From Clostridia bacterium (GTDB lineage: Bacteria > Bacillota > Clostridia > Oscillospirales > CAG-272), in the NCBI GenBank assembly GCA_017483305.1, contig JAFULC010000032.1, forward strand, positions 1 to 49,531: DNA of 49,531 nucleotides, read 5' to 3'. This document shows positions 1 to 8,198 of this stretch, one piece after another (the stretch's first letter is position 1; every line of letters starts with the position of its first letter). The translations under genes were made by a program, and so were the position numbers. Under the pieces are notes generated by a model. That model was not told the origin of the DNA and made no database searches. It was given only the letters and a program-made list of their open reading frames with translations.

Positions 1-1
1 G

Positions 2-139
2 ATGTGCCGCCCCGGCGATAACGTTGATATGACTGTTGAGCTCATCAAGCCCATCGCTTGTGAGAAGGGTCTTCGTTTCGCTATCCGTGAGGGTGGTAGA
101 ACCGTTGGTTCCGGTGTCGTTTCCGATATCATCGCATAA
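2..139 (+). CDS. tuf: Elongation factor Tu, C-terminal fragment (gene runs off the left edge)
   Basis: The last 45 codons of EF-Tu are in frame up to the TAA at 137-139; the true start lies outside the window. Visible residues match the end of EF-Tu domain 3: [10 protein letters not shown], then the [12 protein letters not shown] strand, then the highly conserved [15 protein letters not shown] ending. EF-Tu delivers aminoacyl-tRNA to the ribosomal A site as a GTP complex in the cytoplasm. The frame closes about 150 bases before a strong terminator at 291-322, so this gene ends its transcription unit. A different frame over the same bases is a shadow. Confidence 0.95.
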   Translation: MCRPGDNVDMTVELIKPIACEKGLRFAIREGGRTVGSGVVSDIIA

Positions 140-140
140 T

Positions 141-251
141 TGCTTTAGAAAATTTCCGAAAATCGTCGTTGCTCCTCAAAAGCGGCTCGACGTAGGACAC
201 TACGTCTTCACCTTGCTTTCTGCGGTGCGCCTAGATTAACAAAAATTTTCG
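141..251. repeat. Possible structured intergenic element behind tuf
   Basis: This non-coding stretch between the tuf stop and the tuf terminator is bounded by a short inverted repeat (CGAAAAT at 157-163, ATTTTCG at 245-251) and holds a perfect 7-bp hairpin (GACGTAG 189-195, CTACGTC 200-206). Its GC content is well above that of the AT-rich bases that follow. The layout suggests a dispersed palindromic repeat or a 3'-UTR structure, but only one copy is seen here, so this is inference. Confidence 0.35.
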
Positions 252-290
252 TTAGCAAAAGTTATATTGATATAATATAATTTATACAAG

Positions 291-322
291 AAAAGCCGCG
301 GCGGTTGTCCGCCGCGGCTTTT
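291..322 (+). terminator. Rho-independent terminator of tuf
   Basis: Perfect 14-bp inverted repeat, AAAAGCCGCGGCGG at 291-304 and its complement at 309-322, with a TTGT loop. The A/T flanks make it usable in both directions. It separates the tuf unit from the riboswitch-controlled ribU unit. Confidence 0.9.
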
Positions 323-342
323 AAAATCAAATACTGTCAAAT

Positions 343-514
343 TTATTTTTGGGGATTGGTGAAATTCCATACCGATGGTGTGCGGCTTGCCGCAAGTCCA
401 TGAACGCGCAGCGATATTGCAGTGCGCGCCGACAAGGTGAGATTCCTTGACCGACGGTTGTTTGTGAGGGCTATGAGGACCACACGGCGAAAGTCCGGAT
501 GAGAAAAGATAAAT
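343..514 (+). promoter_or_regulatory. FMN riboswitch (RFN element)
   Basis: The conserved RFN blocks occur in order: GGTGAAATTCC near 357-367, ACCGATGGT near 371-379, a variable hairpin, GGTGAGATTCC near 436-446, GACCGACGGT near 449-458, then AGTCCGGATGAGAAAAGA near 491-509. A U-rich 5' arm (341-350) pairs with an A-rich 3' arm (504-514) to close P1. FMN binding is expected to shut off the downstream riboflavin transporter gene. Confidence 0.93.
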
Positions 515-557
515 TTCGATTTTTTTGCGCTTTCTTTCGCACTATGTCGATTTTTTC

Positions 558-589
558 ATCCCCCCTTATTCGAGAAAGGGGATTTTTTT
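558..589 (+). terminator. Expression-platform hairpin of the FMN riboswitch, overlapping the ribU ribosome binding site
   Basis: ATCCCC at 558-563 pairs with GGGGAT at 578-583, extended by TT/AA, and is followed by a T-run that reaches the ribU start codon. The 3' arm contains the AAAGGGG ribosome binding site, so the same hairpin could both terminate transcription and hide the site. Which effect dominates cannot be told from sequence. Confidence 0.6.
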
Positions 590-1312
590 ATGTCTAATTT
601 GAATTCGAGGCAGAGCTCTGCCCAAAAAATCAAAAATCTTTGTATGGCGGCGCTTTTCTGTGCGTTAGCGATCGCCTCAACCTATATTATGCACATAAAG
701 GTAATGTTTCTGACCTTCGATGCGAAGGATGCGGTCATTACCATCGCAGGTCTGCTTTTCGGACCGATATATTCTATAGCTATTTCTCTTGTCGTTTCGC
801 TCGTTGAGTTTATAACGATCGGCGACGCGGGATTTTGGGGATTTCTTATGGATTTTCTGTCAACCGCGATCTATTCGACGGTCTGCGCGTTGATCTACAA
901 ATATAAAAAGAACATCAAGGGTGCGGCGATCGGTCTTGTGTCGTCGATCTTTGCGATGACGGCTTTTATGCTTCTTTTCAACCTGTTCATCGTGCCGATC
1001 TACACGCCGAATTTCACGACTGCGGCAGTTGCAAAGATGGTGCCCACGCTGTTCCTGCCATTTAATCTGACTAAGGCGACGCTTAACGCGGCTATCGTAC
1101 TGATCCTTTACAAGCCGGTTTCTACCGCGCTCAAGGCGGCGAAGGTTTTGCCGTCCTCTGCAAAATTTGAGGAATCGCGTGTTGCCTCCGAGCAGAAAAG
1201 GAAGAAGAATCTTATTTTCAGTCTCGTCGTAACGGCGGTTGGACTTGCGGTTGCGGCGCTTTGCTTCGTAGTATTCTTCGTATTCCTGCACGGTCAGATC
1301 GCGTTTGGATGA
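590..1312 (+). CDS. ribU: Riboflavin ECF transporter substrate-binding subunit RibU
   Basis: A 240-residue integral membrane protein with about six hydrophobic segments, the usual form of an ECF S component; it should bind riboflavin in the membrane and work with an EcfA/A'/T module encoded elsewhere. Sequence support is the early FDAKDAVI motif and the following AGLLFGPIYSI segment typical of RibU, together with the FMN riboswitch immediately upstream, which independently predicts a riboflavin gene. The C-terminus carries a basic linker (EQKRKKN near residues 202-208) and one extra hydrophobic segment. The ATG at 590 follows AAAGGGG by about eight bases. It is monocistronic, closed by a hairpin at 1323-1354. 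Confidence 0.92.
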   Translation: MSNLNSRQSSAQKIKNLCMAALFCALAIASTYIMHIKVMFLTFDAKDAVITIAGLLFGPIYSIAISLVVSLVEFITIGDAGFWGFLMDFLSTAIYSTVCALIYKYKKNIKGAAIGLVSSIFAMTAFMLLFNLFIVPIYTPNFTTAAVAKMVPTLFLPFNLTKATLNAAIVLILYKPVSTALKAAKVLPSSAKFEESRVASEQKRKKNLIFSLVVTAVGLAVAALCFVVFFVFLHGQIAFG

Positions 1313-1322
1313 TTTTTGAATC

Positions 1323-1360
1323 AAAATGCGCTGTTTTAATTAACGGCGCATTTTATTTTT
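1323..1360 (+). terminator. Rho-independent terminator of ribU
   Basis: AAAATGCGC at 1323-1331 pairs with GCGCATTTT at 1346-1354, followed by a T-rich stretch. Confidence 0.8.
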
Positions 1361-1380
1361 TGAAAAATTGCATTTAATTG

Positions 1381-1409
1381 TTGATTTTGGAGCGATTATA
1401 GTGTATAAT
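1381..1409 (+). promoter_or_regulatory. Sigma-A-type promoter for the 1442-1936 gene
   Basis: TTGATT at 1381-1386 and TATAAT at 1404-1409 with a 17-base spacer, 33 bases before the start codon. Confidence 0.7.
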
Positions 1410-1441
1410 CAATAGAGAATTACGAAAATGAAGGTACAATT

Positions 1442-1936
1442 ATGATAGATGCAATCGAACAATTTTTTCTTGAGACCGTTGGCAGAGAATGGTGTGTATT
1501 TTTCTGCTCGATGATCCCGATCATAGAGCTGCGTGGCGCGATTCCGCTCGGTGCGGCGTTGGGACTTCCGTGGTGGCAGAATTTTATTATCTGTTTTCTT
1601 GGCAATCTTTTGCCCGTGCCCTTTATCTTATTGCTTATCAACCGAGTTATTCGGTGGTTTTCACGTTCACGCGTCAAATTTTTGAACAAATTTGCAAATT
1701 GGCTTTTACAAAAGGCGGAGAAAAACAGAGACAAGATCGAAAAATACGGATTTTGGGGAGTTGCTATTTTTGTTGGAATTCCGCTTCCTATGACGGGGGC
1801 GTGGACAGGTTCACTCGCTGCCGCCGTGATCGATCTTAAATTTTGGAAGGCCTTGCTTTCCGCGGTCATTGGCGTTATAATGGCGGGAGTTATTATGTCA
1901 CTTATTTCCTACGGCGTGATCGCAGTGTTTGCTTGA
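1442..1936 (+). CDS. Small multidrug export family membrane protein (COG2426-like)
   Basis: This 164-residue membrane protein has the signatures of the Sm_multidrug_ex family (COG2426): SMIPIIELRGAIPLG near residues 23-37 and GIPLPMTGAWTGSLAAA near residues 116-132, each beside long hydrophobic helices. A basic, amphipathic stretch (residues about 66-99) separates the two halves, and the paired re-entrant-like motifs are internally similar, as in this family. The family name implies export, but its substrate is not established, so the role is open. It has its own promoter and a hairpin follows at 1954-1979, so it seems to be a single-gene unit. The ATG at 1442 has a weak AAGG upstream. Confidence 0.8.
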   Translation: MIDAIEQFFLETVGREWCVFFCSMIPIIELRGAIPLGAALGLPWWQNFIICFLGNLLPVPFILLLINRVIRWFSRSRVKFLNKFANWLLQKAEKNRDKIEKYGFWGVAIFVGIPLPMTGAWTGSLAAAVIDLKFWKALLSAVIGVIMAGVIMSLISYGVIAVFA

Positions 1937-1953
1937 GAAACAAGAAACGCGTT

Positions 1954-1979
1954 CGAGAGCTTTTTCAAAAAGGTTCTCG
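1954..1979 (+). terminator. Hairpin after the 1442-1936 gene
   Basis: CGAGAGCTTTTT at 1954-1965 pairs (with G-T pairs) with AAAAAGGTTCTCG ending at 1979. A clear U-tract is lacking, so termination strength is uncertain. The same A/T-core design recurs at 45873-45905. Confidence 0.5.
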
Positions 1980-2038
1980 CTATCCCCCAAAAAATCTAAA
2001 GAGTTTTTAGTTTATTTTAAATTGCACGGTTAAGACTA

Positions 2039-2067
2039 TTGACTTTTGTGCAAGTGTATGGTATAAT
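2039..2067 (+). promoter_or_regulatory. Promoter of the S-box/metK unit
   Basis: TTGACT at 2039-2044 and TATAAT at 2062-2067, 17-base spacer. The S-box aptamer begins about eight bases beyond the -10 box. Confidence 0.85.
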
Positions 2068-2074
2068 ATATCAG

Positions 2075-2158
2075 CTTATCAAGAGTGGTGGAGAGAGCGG
2101 CTCGCAGAAACCACGGCAACCTACCTATTCGGAAAGGTGCCAATTCCAAGCAGATAAG
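2075..2158 (+). promoter_or_regulatory. SAM-I (S-box) riboswitch
   Basis: P1 is CTTATC (2075-2080) with GATAAG (2153-2158). The hallmark blocks AAGAGTGGTGGAGAGA, then AAACCACGGCAACC, then AAAGGTGCCAATTCC are present in order. It sits directly upstream of metK, the SAM synthetase gene, so SAM should repress SAM synthesis by favouring the terminator at 2176-2211. Confidence 0.95.
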
Positions 2159-2175
2159 GCAATTTCAGGGTGTAT

Positions 2176-2211
2176 AGCTCTGCTTGTTTTTCTGCAAGCA
2201 GAGCTTTTTTC
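2176..2211 (+). terminator. Intrinsic terminator of the S-box riboswitch
   Basis: AGCTCTGCTTG (2176-2186) pairs perfectly with CAAGCAGAGCT (2195-2205), followed by T-rich sequence. The preceding bases 2153-2180 can form the competing antiterminator. Confidence 0.9.
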
Positions 2212-2248
2212 ACCCAAAACACGTAAAATTTGAAAGGATACATAAAAA

Positions 2249-3430
2249 ATGAAAAAAGTATTATTTACATCCGAGTCGGTGACCGAGGGACATCCCGACA
2301 AAATTTCCGACAAAATTTCCGACGCTATACTTGACGAGATGCTTCGTCAGGACCCCAACTCCAGAGTTGCTTGTGAGACCTTTTGTACTACGGGTCTTGT
2401 AAGCGTTATGGGTGAGATCACTACCGAGGCTTACGTTGATATTCAGGACATCGTTCGCCGCACTGTCCGCGAGATCGGTTACACTCGTGCAAAGTTTGGC
2501 TTTGACTGCGACTCCTGCGCGGTCATCAGCTCGATCCACGAGCAGTCTCCCGACATCGCGATGGGCGTTGACAAGTCCTTCGAGGCAAAAGAGGGAACAG
2601 ATACCGACGGTCTCGACACCGGCGCGGGCGACCAGGGCTTGATGTTCGGTTACGCTTGCGACGAGACTCCCGAGCTTATGCCTCTGCCCATTTCCTTGGC
2701 ACACAAGCTTGCTCGTCAGCTCACCGCTGTCAGAAAGAACGGAACGCTTGATTATCTCCGCCCCGACGGAAAGACTCAGGTCACTATCGAGTACCATGAC
2801 GACGTGCCTGCAAGAGTTGACACGATCGTTATTTCTTCTCAGCACAGTGACGCAGTCACGCTTGAGCGGATCAGAGCAGATATTATCAAGAACGTTATTG
2901 AACCTATCGTTCCTGCTTCTCTTATGGATGCCGAGACCAAGATATACGTCAATCCTACGGGCAGATTCGTTATCGGCGGCCCTGCAGGTGATACCGGTCT
3001 TACCGGAAGAAAGATAATCGTTGACACCTACGGCGGATATGCGCGTCACGGCGGCGGCGCTTTCTCGGGCAAGGATCCCACAAAGGTTGACCGCTCTGCT
3101 TGCTATGCGGCAAGATACATTGCTAAGAACGTAGTCGCAGCGGGCCTTGCAAAGAAGTGCGAGGTTCAGGTGGCGTACGCTATCGGTGTTGCGCGTCCCG
3201 TTTCGGTTATGATCGACACCTTTGGCACTGCTATCGTTGACGAGGCAAAGATCAGCAAAGCGGTAGAGGAGCTCGTTGACCTTCGTCCTGCGGCTATAAT
3301 CCGCGATTTTGATCTTCGCAAGCCGATATATTGCGATCTTGCAGCTTACGGTCACATGGGAAGAGAGGATCTTGACGTAGCTTGGGAAAGACGCGATCTT
3401 GCCGAAAAGCTCAAAAAGGCTTGTCTTTAA
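2249..3430 (+). CDS. metK: S-adenosylmethionine synthetase
   Basis: MetK makes S-adenosylmethionine from methionine and ATP in the cytoplasm. At 393 residues it is the usual length. Visible signatures are [20 protein letters not shown] near residues 9-28, the [12 protein letters not shown] nucleotide loop near 124-135, and [17 protein letters not shown] near 267-283. The ATG follows an AAAGGA ribosome binding site. The gene is under a SAM-I riboswitch with its own terminator, so product feedback is read directly from the sequence. No terminator is evident between it and the small gene at 3500, so the two and recD2 may be co-transcribed. Confidence 0.98.
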   Translation: MKKVLFTSESVTEGHPDKISDKISDAILDEMLRQDPNSRVACETFCTTGLVSVMGEITTEAYVDIQDIVRRTVREIGYTRAKFGFDCDSCAVISSIHEQSPDIAMGVDKSFEAKEGTDTDGLDTGAGDQGLMFGYACDETPELMPLPISLAHKLARQLTAVRKNGTLDYLRPDGKTQVTIEYHDDVPARVDTIVISSQHSDAVTLERIRADIIKNVIEPIVPASLMDAETKIYVNPTGRFVIGGPAGDTGLTGRKIIVDTYGGYARHGGGAFSGKDPTKVDRSACYAARYIAKNVVAAGLAKKCEVQVAYAIGVARPVSVMIDTFGTAIVDEAKISKAVEELVDLRPAAIIRDFDLRKPIYCDLAAYGHMGREDLDVAWERRDLAEKLKKACL

Positions 3431-3499
3431 TATAAGATAAATTAACTTAAACCGCCGATACGGCATACCCTTATGTAAAACACTTATGGAGGTATGCAG

Positions 3500-3808
3500 A
3501 TGTATTTGCTTGCTCAAATCATCGTTTCCGCATTGGCGGTTTTAGGGTTTTATTTTCTGCTTAAGGTTATTGTCGGTCGACTGTTTTCGGGGCGTTTTAT
3601 CGCCGCGGCGGTAATAATTGAGCGGCGCGAGCAGCTTGAGTCTCTTGATATTATGATATCCGAGGCCTCGTCCGCCATCCTTTTTGCAAAAGGCAGACGG
3701 GTGGCTGTGATCATTCCAAGGGAGCTGCTTGAATCCTGCTCACAATCCGACAAAAAGAAAATAAACAAGACCATGGATAGCGTTGGAGCTGAAATTTATA
3801 TTTTTTAG
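3500..3808 (+). CDS. Small membrane-anchored protein of unknown function
   Basis: I do not recognise this protein. It has one strong N-terminal transmembrane helix (about residues 2-24, LLAQIIVSALAVLGFYFLL) followed by a basic turn and an 80-residue cytoplasmic, mixed alpha/beta tail containing AKGRRVAVIIPRE. The start is chosen at ATG 3500 because GGAGG at 3488-3492 is seven bases upstream; the in-frame ATG at 3494 is only one base from it. This gives 102 residues. The gene lies 69 bases after metK and 27 bases before recD2 with no terminator, which suggests co-expression but gives no clear role. Confidence 0.65.
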   Translation: MYLLAQIIVSALAVLGFYFLLKVIVGRLFSGRFIAAAVIIERREQLESLDIMISEASSAILFAKGRRVAVIIPRELLESCSQSDKKKINKTMDSVGAEIYIF

Positions 3809-3835
3809 AATTTTTAAAGAAAAGGAGGTCGTTGT

Positions 3836-6091
3836 ATGGGCGAGGAAAACAGAAATCTGTTTGGAGACATTGTTCCAGAGGATGACGGAAAGCTGATAAA
3901 GCTCTCGGGAAGCATTGAGAGTATTATATACGCCAACGAGGAAAACGGATATATGGTCTGCGATCTCGGCACCGATGACGACGACCTTATAACGATAACA
4001 GGCATTATGCCGTACGTTGGAGAGGGGGATTCTCTGATCGTTTACGGCGAATGGAAGCACAATCCCAAATACGGCCGTCAGTTTGCCGTCAAGCAATACG
4101 AGAGGTATATGCCTGCGGATGCGAGCGCGATCTTGCGCTATCTTTCCTCGGGTGCGATCAAGGGAATCGGTAAGAAGACCGCGCTCAAGATCGTTGAGGA
4201 GTTTGGCGACAATACGCTCGACGTGCTTGAAAATCACCCGGACTGGCTGTCCGACATTCCCGGAATAAGTCTCAAAAAAGCCAAGCAGATATGCGAGGAT
4301 TTCAAGGCGAAGGCGGGTATCCGCTCCGCGATAATGTTTTTCAGAGACTTTTTCGGTGCGGCAACGACTGTTAAGATCTACAAGCGTTGGGGATCTGCCG
4401 CGATCGATATTGCAAAGTCTGATCCTTACCGTCTTTGCGACGAGATAGACGGAATTGGCTTTGAGCGCGCCGATTCTATGGCTATGAGGCTTGGGATCGA
4501 GAAGGACTCTTACTCCCGACTTATCAGCGGAGTGGCGCATGTGCTAAAATACAACGCGGCGCAAAACGGTCACGTTTGTCTACCGCGCGAGAAGCTTATT
4601 CCCGCATCAGCGCGCTTGCTCGAAGCCGACGAGGATAAGATAAAAACCGTGATAGACGATATGATCGCGATGGGAAGACTCAAATATTCGCGATTCAACG
4701 AGACGGTTTATTTATACGATAATTTTGCTTACGAATGCGAAAAATATATCGCGGAAAAGCTTGATCTTATTGACAAGGTCTGTCCTGCGGTCAGCACCTC
4801 GGATGCGAATATTTTTATTGAGAACGAAGAAAGAAAGAACGGCTTTTCGTATGCCGTGATGCAGAAAAAGGCGATAATCGGCGCGCTTGAAAACGGCGTT
4901 ATGCTGCTTACGGGCGGTCCCGGCACGGGTAAGACCACTATAGTCAAGGCGCTTCTTGATATTTTCAGCAGTATGGATATGAAGGTCGCGCTTGCCGCAC
5001 CTACCGGTCGCGCGGCGAAAAGACTTTCCGAGGCAACAGCGCACGAGGCGAGAACTATTCACCGATTGCTCGAGTTCGAGTATTCCACGGAGGACGGAGA
5101 CAGACCCGGATTTCGACGGAACGAGACCGATCTGCTTGAGGAAAACGTCATTATAATCGACGAGTCCTCGATGATCGACAACATATTGATGTCAAGTCTG
5201 CTTCGCGCGGTCAAGCCCGGCGCGAGAGTTATTCTTATCGGTGACGCCGATCAGCTACCAAGCGTAGGCGCGGGAAACGTGCTTCACGATCTGCTTGAGT
5301 GCGGCAGATTTGCCACGATCAGACTCAACGAGATATTCAGGCAGGCACAGCAATCGTTGATCATCACGAATGCTCATAGAATAAATAATGGTGAGATGCC
5401 AAGGCTTGACATAAAGGACAACGACTTTTTCTTCCTTGCGAGAAACACCGACGAGGAGATCGCGTACACGGTCACGGATCTTTACAAGAATAGGCTTCCG
5501 AGGACATACGGAGCACAGACGGTTGGAAATATTCAGGTCATCACGCCCTCAAGAAAGGGAGATGCCGGAACCGACAACCTCAACGTGCTGATACAGTCCG
5601 CGCTCAATCCTCCCAATTCCAAACGCCGCGAGCACAAGCACAGAGAGCGTGTTTTCCGCGAGGGTGACAAGGTAATGCAGATCAAAAACAACTACGAGAT
5701 CGATTGGACTCGCGAGGACGACGAGACAGGCACGGGAATTTTCAATGGAGATATAGGAACTATTCTTCGTATCGACTCGTTTAACGAGTGTATGGAGATC
5801 GTCTTTGACGACAGACACGTGACCTATGATTTTTCCATGCTCGAGGATCTTGAGCATGCGTATGCAATTACCGTTCACAAGAGTCAGGGCTGCGAATATC
5901 CGATAGTTATTATTCCTCTGTACCGCGCTCCAAGCATGCTTCTGACAAAGAATCTCTTTTACACAGCTGTCACGCGTGCGCAAAGAATGGTAATACTTGT
6001 CGGCAGAGCCGACGTTGCCGAGGCTATGGTGTCCAACACCCATACGAGCGCAAGGTATACTTGTCTTAAGCAAAGATTGTTGGTAAAATAA
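3836..6091 (+). CDS. recD2: RecD2-type 5'-3' DNA helicase (superfamily 1B)
   Basis: The 751-residue length and domain order fit the RecD2 (RecD-like, AddAB-independent) helicase. An N-terminal beta-barrel-like region (residues 1-90) is followed by helix-hairpin-helix segments, including GAIKGIGKKTALKIV near residues 106-120. Walker A is GGPGTGKTT near 359-367, Walker B is IIDESSMID near 438-446, and the C-terminal UvrD-like part has YAITVHKSQGCEYPIVI near 675-691. RecD2 proteins unwind DNA 5' to 3' and act in repair or replication-fork handling. The start is well supported by AAAGGAGG eight bases before ATG 3836. A weak hairpin follows at 6096-6140. Confidence 0.93.
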   Translation: MGEENRNLFGDIVPEDDGKLIKLSGSIESIIYANEENGYMVCDLGTDDDDLITITGIMPYVGEGDSLIVYGEWKHNPKYGRQFAVKQYERYMPADASAILRYLSSGAIKGIGKKTALKIVEEFGDNTLDVLENHPDWLSDIPGISLKKAKQICEDFKAKAGIRSAIMFFRDFFGAATTVKIYKRWGSAAIDIAKSDPYRLCDEIDGIGFERADSMAMRLGIEKDSYSRLISGVAHVLKYNAAQNGHVCLPREKLIPASARLLEADEDKIKTVIDDMIAMGRLKYSRFNETVYLYDNFAYECEKYIAEKLDLIDKVCPAVSTSDANIFIENEERKNGFSYAVMQKKAIIGALENGVMLLTGGPGTGKTTIVKALLDIFSSMDMKVALAAPTGRAAKRLSEATAHEARTIHRLLEFEYSTEDGDRPGFRRNETDLLEENVIIIDESSMIDNILMSSLLRAVKPGARVILIGDADQLPSVGAGNVLHDLLECGRFATIRLNEIFRQAQQSLIITNAHRINNGEMPRLDIKDNDFFFLARNTDEEIAYTVTDLYKNRLPRTYGAQTVGNIQVITPSRKGDAGTDNLNVLIQSALNPPNSKRREHKHRERVFREGDKVMQIKNNYEIDWTREDDETGTGIFNGDIGTILRIDSFNECMEIVFDDRHVTYDFSMLEDLEHAYAITVHKSQGCEYPIVIIPLYRAPSMLLTKNLFYTAVTRAQRMVILVGRADVAEAMVSNTHTSARYTCLKQRLLVK

Positions 6092-6095
6092 TCGA

Positions 6096-6140
6096 AAAAC
6101 GAGAGAGGAGCTTTGTTTATTTGGTTTCTCTCTCTTTGTT
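6096..6140 (+). terminator. Weak terminator-like hairpin after recD2
   Basis: GAGAGAG (6101-6107) can pair with CTCTCTC (6128-6134), flanked by A-rich and T-rich sequence. The loop is long, so confidence is moderate to low. Confidence 0.35.
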
Positions 6141-6152
6141 TTATTGGTGGTT

Positions 6153-6938
6153 ATGAAATTTTTTGAAGTTTTGAAAAATCTAGTTTTCGTTCCCAAGTGT
6201 CTTTCCTGCGACGAGCGGTTGTTGCCCGTGATCGAGGGTAACGGGCGCGGAAGGATGTGCTTTTGCGAGGATTGTCTTAAAAAATGGGATCAGGCAAGGG
6301 GAAATATTTGCCCTGCTTGCTCCGAGATCGCCGCGACCTGCTCCTGTCTACCTAAATTCTTCAAGGATAATCAGCCGAGCGTACCGTCGGTTTGCTTTTA
6401 CAATCCGAAATCGAACGATATTAAGACAATAGCGGTACTTAAAATGAAGCGGATAAACAATTCGCAATATTTTGAGTTTATGGCAGAGGAGCTTTATCCC
6501 TCTCTTGAAAATTTATTTTTTGAGATGGGAATAAAGCCCGAGGAGTGTTTATTTACCTGGATTCCAAGAAAAAAGGAGTCTGTCTCAAAGCACGGCTTTG
6601 ATCAGGGCAGGGAGCTTGCGACAAAAGCCGCCAAGATGTTCGGCGCATCGGTAAAGCCTATGTTTTTCCGTTTTGCAGGTGAGGAGCAAAAGACTCTTTC
6701 TAAAAAGGAAAGAGAGGAGAATGCTATGGACTCGATATTTTTGCTCGGATCGGGGATCGTACGCAAAGGAAGGCGCAAAAGGAAAAGCTTTGCAGAGGGC
6801 AAGACGTTCGTGATAATTGACGACGTGTTGACAAGCGGCGCGACACTTAAAAGAGGAGTTGAGCTTCTGAGATCGGCAGGGGCTGCGGTTGCGGTTGTTG
6901 CCTGTATTGCAAGGACCGAGGTAAAGGTGAAAAAATAA
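6153..6938 (+). CDS. comF: ComF family protein (zinc-ribbon plus phosphoribosyltransferase domain)
   Basis: The protein opens with a cysteine-rich zinc-binding module (CLSC, CEDC, CPAC, CSC within residues 15-65) followed by a phosphoribosyltransferase domain carrying the PRPP-loop signature VIIDDVLTSGATLKRG near residues 220-235. This is the ComF/ComFC plan; ComFC-like proteins support DNA uptake in competent bacteria and replication restart in others, but the reaction is not settled. RKKESVSKHGFDQGRELA matches the conserved R..G.NQ...LA stretch with small changes. I place the start at ATG 6153; an in-frame TTG at 6144 is possible and no strong ribosome binding site separates them. Confidence 0.85.
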   Translation: MKFFEVLKNLVFVPKCLSCDERLLPVIEGNGRGRMCFCEDCLKKWDQARGNICPACSEIAATCSCLPKFFKDNQPSVPSVCFYNPKSNDIKTIAVLKMKRINNSQYFEFMAEELYPSLENLFFEMGIKPEECLFTWIPRKKESVSKHGFDQGRELATKAAKMFGASVKPMFFRFAGEEQKTLSKKEREENAMDSIFLLGSGIVRKGRRKRKSFAEGKTFVIIDDVLTSGATLKRGVELLRSAGAAVAVVACIARTEVKVKK

Positions 6939-6962
6939 GGGGATATCGACACTATTTGAGGC

Positions 6963-7010
6963 AAAAAAACAACAATCGACGCAGCTTTTCACGGTTCGAT
7001 TTTTTGTTTT
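6963..7010 (+). terminator. Rho-independent terminator after comF
   Basis: AAAACAACAATCGA (6966-6979) pairs, with one mismatch, with TCGATTTTTTGTTTT (6996-7010), giving a hairpin with a U-rich 3' arm. Confidence 0.55.
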
Positions 7011-7042
7011 CTGTAAGTTAATGATATATTTATAAAAAATAT

Positions 7043-7072
7043 TTGACTTTTGGTAATATTTTGTTGTATAAT
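7043..7072 (+). promoter_or_regulatory. Promoter of the mreB-pepD-hydrolase-DUF2079 operon
   Basis: TTGACT (7043-7048) and TATAAT (7067-7072) with an 18-base spacer. The leader to the GTG start at 7165 is about 85 bases and has a GC-rich, possibly hairpin-forming stretch at 7081-7125. Confidence 0.75.
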
Positions 7073-7164
7073 TAAAATGGTAGGGTGGGTTTCGTCGCTT
7101 TGCGCGGTCGAAGTCGCCCGAAGCTATAAAAGATACAGACAGATGAAACACGGAGGAAATATCG

Positions 7165-8187
7165 GTGTTTAAAAATATAATTCTAAGCAGAGACATCGGA
7201 ATAGACCTGGGAACAGCCACTGTGCAGGTTTACGTGCAGGGCAAGGGTATCGTTATGCGCGAGCCCAGTGTCGTTGCGATAGATAAAACGACTGACAGAG
7301 TCATTAAGGTCGGTAAGGAGGCTCAGGAGATGATGGGCCGAACTCCCGACGGTATTTCTGCGCTCAGACCGCTCAAGGACGGCATTATAAACGAATACGA
7401 GGTCACCTTGAAGATGCTTCAGTATTTCATTCGTCGTGCTTGCGGAAAAACTTTGCTTCCTCCGAGAATTATGATAAGCGTTCCCTCGGGAATGTCCGAG
7501 ATAGAGCAGAGAGCAATTCTTGACGCCGCGAGAGAAGCGGGAGCGAGAAAGACCTATCTTATCGAGTGCCCCATTGCCGCGGCTCTCGGCGCAGGCTCGA
7601 ATATCAAAACTGCGGTCGGTAATATGACGGTAGATATCGGCGGAGGCGTGACCGAGATAGCGGTCATCTCGCTTGGCGGTATCGTTGTGTCGAAAACTAT
7701 AAAGGTCGGCGGTGACAGCTTTGACGAGGCGATCGTTGACTACGTAAGGGATAAATACAATATGCTTATCGGCGAGAGAACTGCCGAGAGTATTAAAATG
7801 AAGATCGGTCAGGTATACGAGCACGGAGAGGCGAAGCTGCTTGACGTCAAGGGTCGCGATATTTCAAGCGGAATGCCGAAAACTGCTACGCTTTCGTCCA
7901 AGGAAATGATCGGTGCGATGTACAAGCCTATGACCGAGCTTATCGACGGCATTTGTGAGATCATTGAAAAGACTCCTCCCGAGCTTGTGGGAGATATTCT
8001 ACATAACGGAATTATTATGGTTGGCGGCGGAAGCCGACTTGGCGGTCTCGACAAGCTTATTTCAAGAGTAACCGGAATAAAGACGGGAGTTGCTGAAAAT
8101 CCCGAGTCCTGCGTTGCGCTTGGAATAGGCAAAAAAATGAGCACCTTAAATAAGCACTCGTTTGACGATGACAATTATTATAAATGA
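7165..8187 (+). CDS. mreB: MreB-family bacterial actin (MreB/Mbl paralog)
   Basis: MreB-type filaments guide lateral cell-wall synthesis under the membrane. The 340-residue product has the actin-fold nucleotide motifs: phosphate-1 DIGIDLGTATV near residues 10-20, phosphate-2 MTVDIGGGVTEIAV near 154-167, and adenosine motif IIMVGGGSRLGG near 283-294. The start is a GTG preceded by GGAGGA at seven bases. It is not next to mreC and mreD, which lie 24 kb away between gyrB and gyrA, so it could be an Mbl/MreBH-type paralog; the subtype cannot be decided from motifs. The last 12 residues are an acidic, Asn/Tyr-rich tail. It heads an operon with pepD 11 bases downstream. Confidence 0.92.
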   Translation: MFKNIILSRDIGIDLGTATVQVYVQGKGIVMREPSVVAIDKTTDRVIKVGKEAQEMMGRTPDGISALRPLKDGIINEYEVTLKMLQYFIRRACGKTLLPPRIMISVPSGMSEIEQRAILDAAREAGARKTYLIECPIAAALGAGSNIKTAVGNMTVDIGGGVTEIAVISLGGIVVSKTIKVGGDSFDEAIVDYVRDKYNMLIGERTAESIKMKIGQVYEHGEAKLLDVKGRDISSGMPKTATLSSKEMIGAMYKPMTELIDGICEIIEKTPPELVGDILHNGIIMVGGGSRLGGLDKLISRVTGIKTGVAENPESCVALGIGKKMSTLNKHSFDDDNYYK

Positions 8188-8198
8188 TCAGGTGAATT

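Noticed and set aside
36-239. 67-residue open frame overlapping the end of tuf
   Set aside because: It uses another frame inside EF-Tu codons and continues into the structured intergenic element; no domain or ribosome binding site.
2261-3517. Minus-strand open frame antisense to metK
   Set aside because: MetK motifs are unambiguous on the plus strand and the opposite frame has no recognisable domain.
7081-7125. Known riboswitch class in the mreB leader
   Set aside because: The stretch is GC-rich and may fold, but I could match it to no known aptamer.
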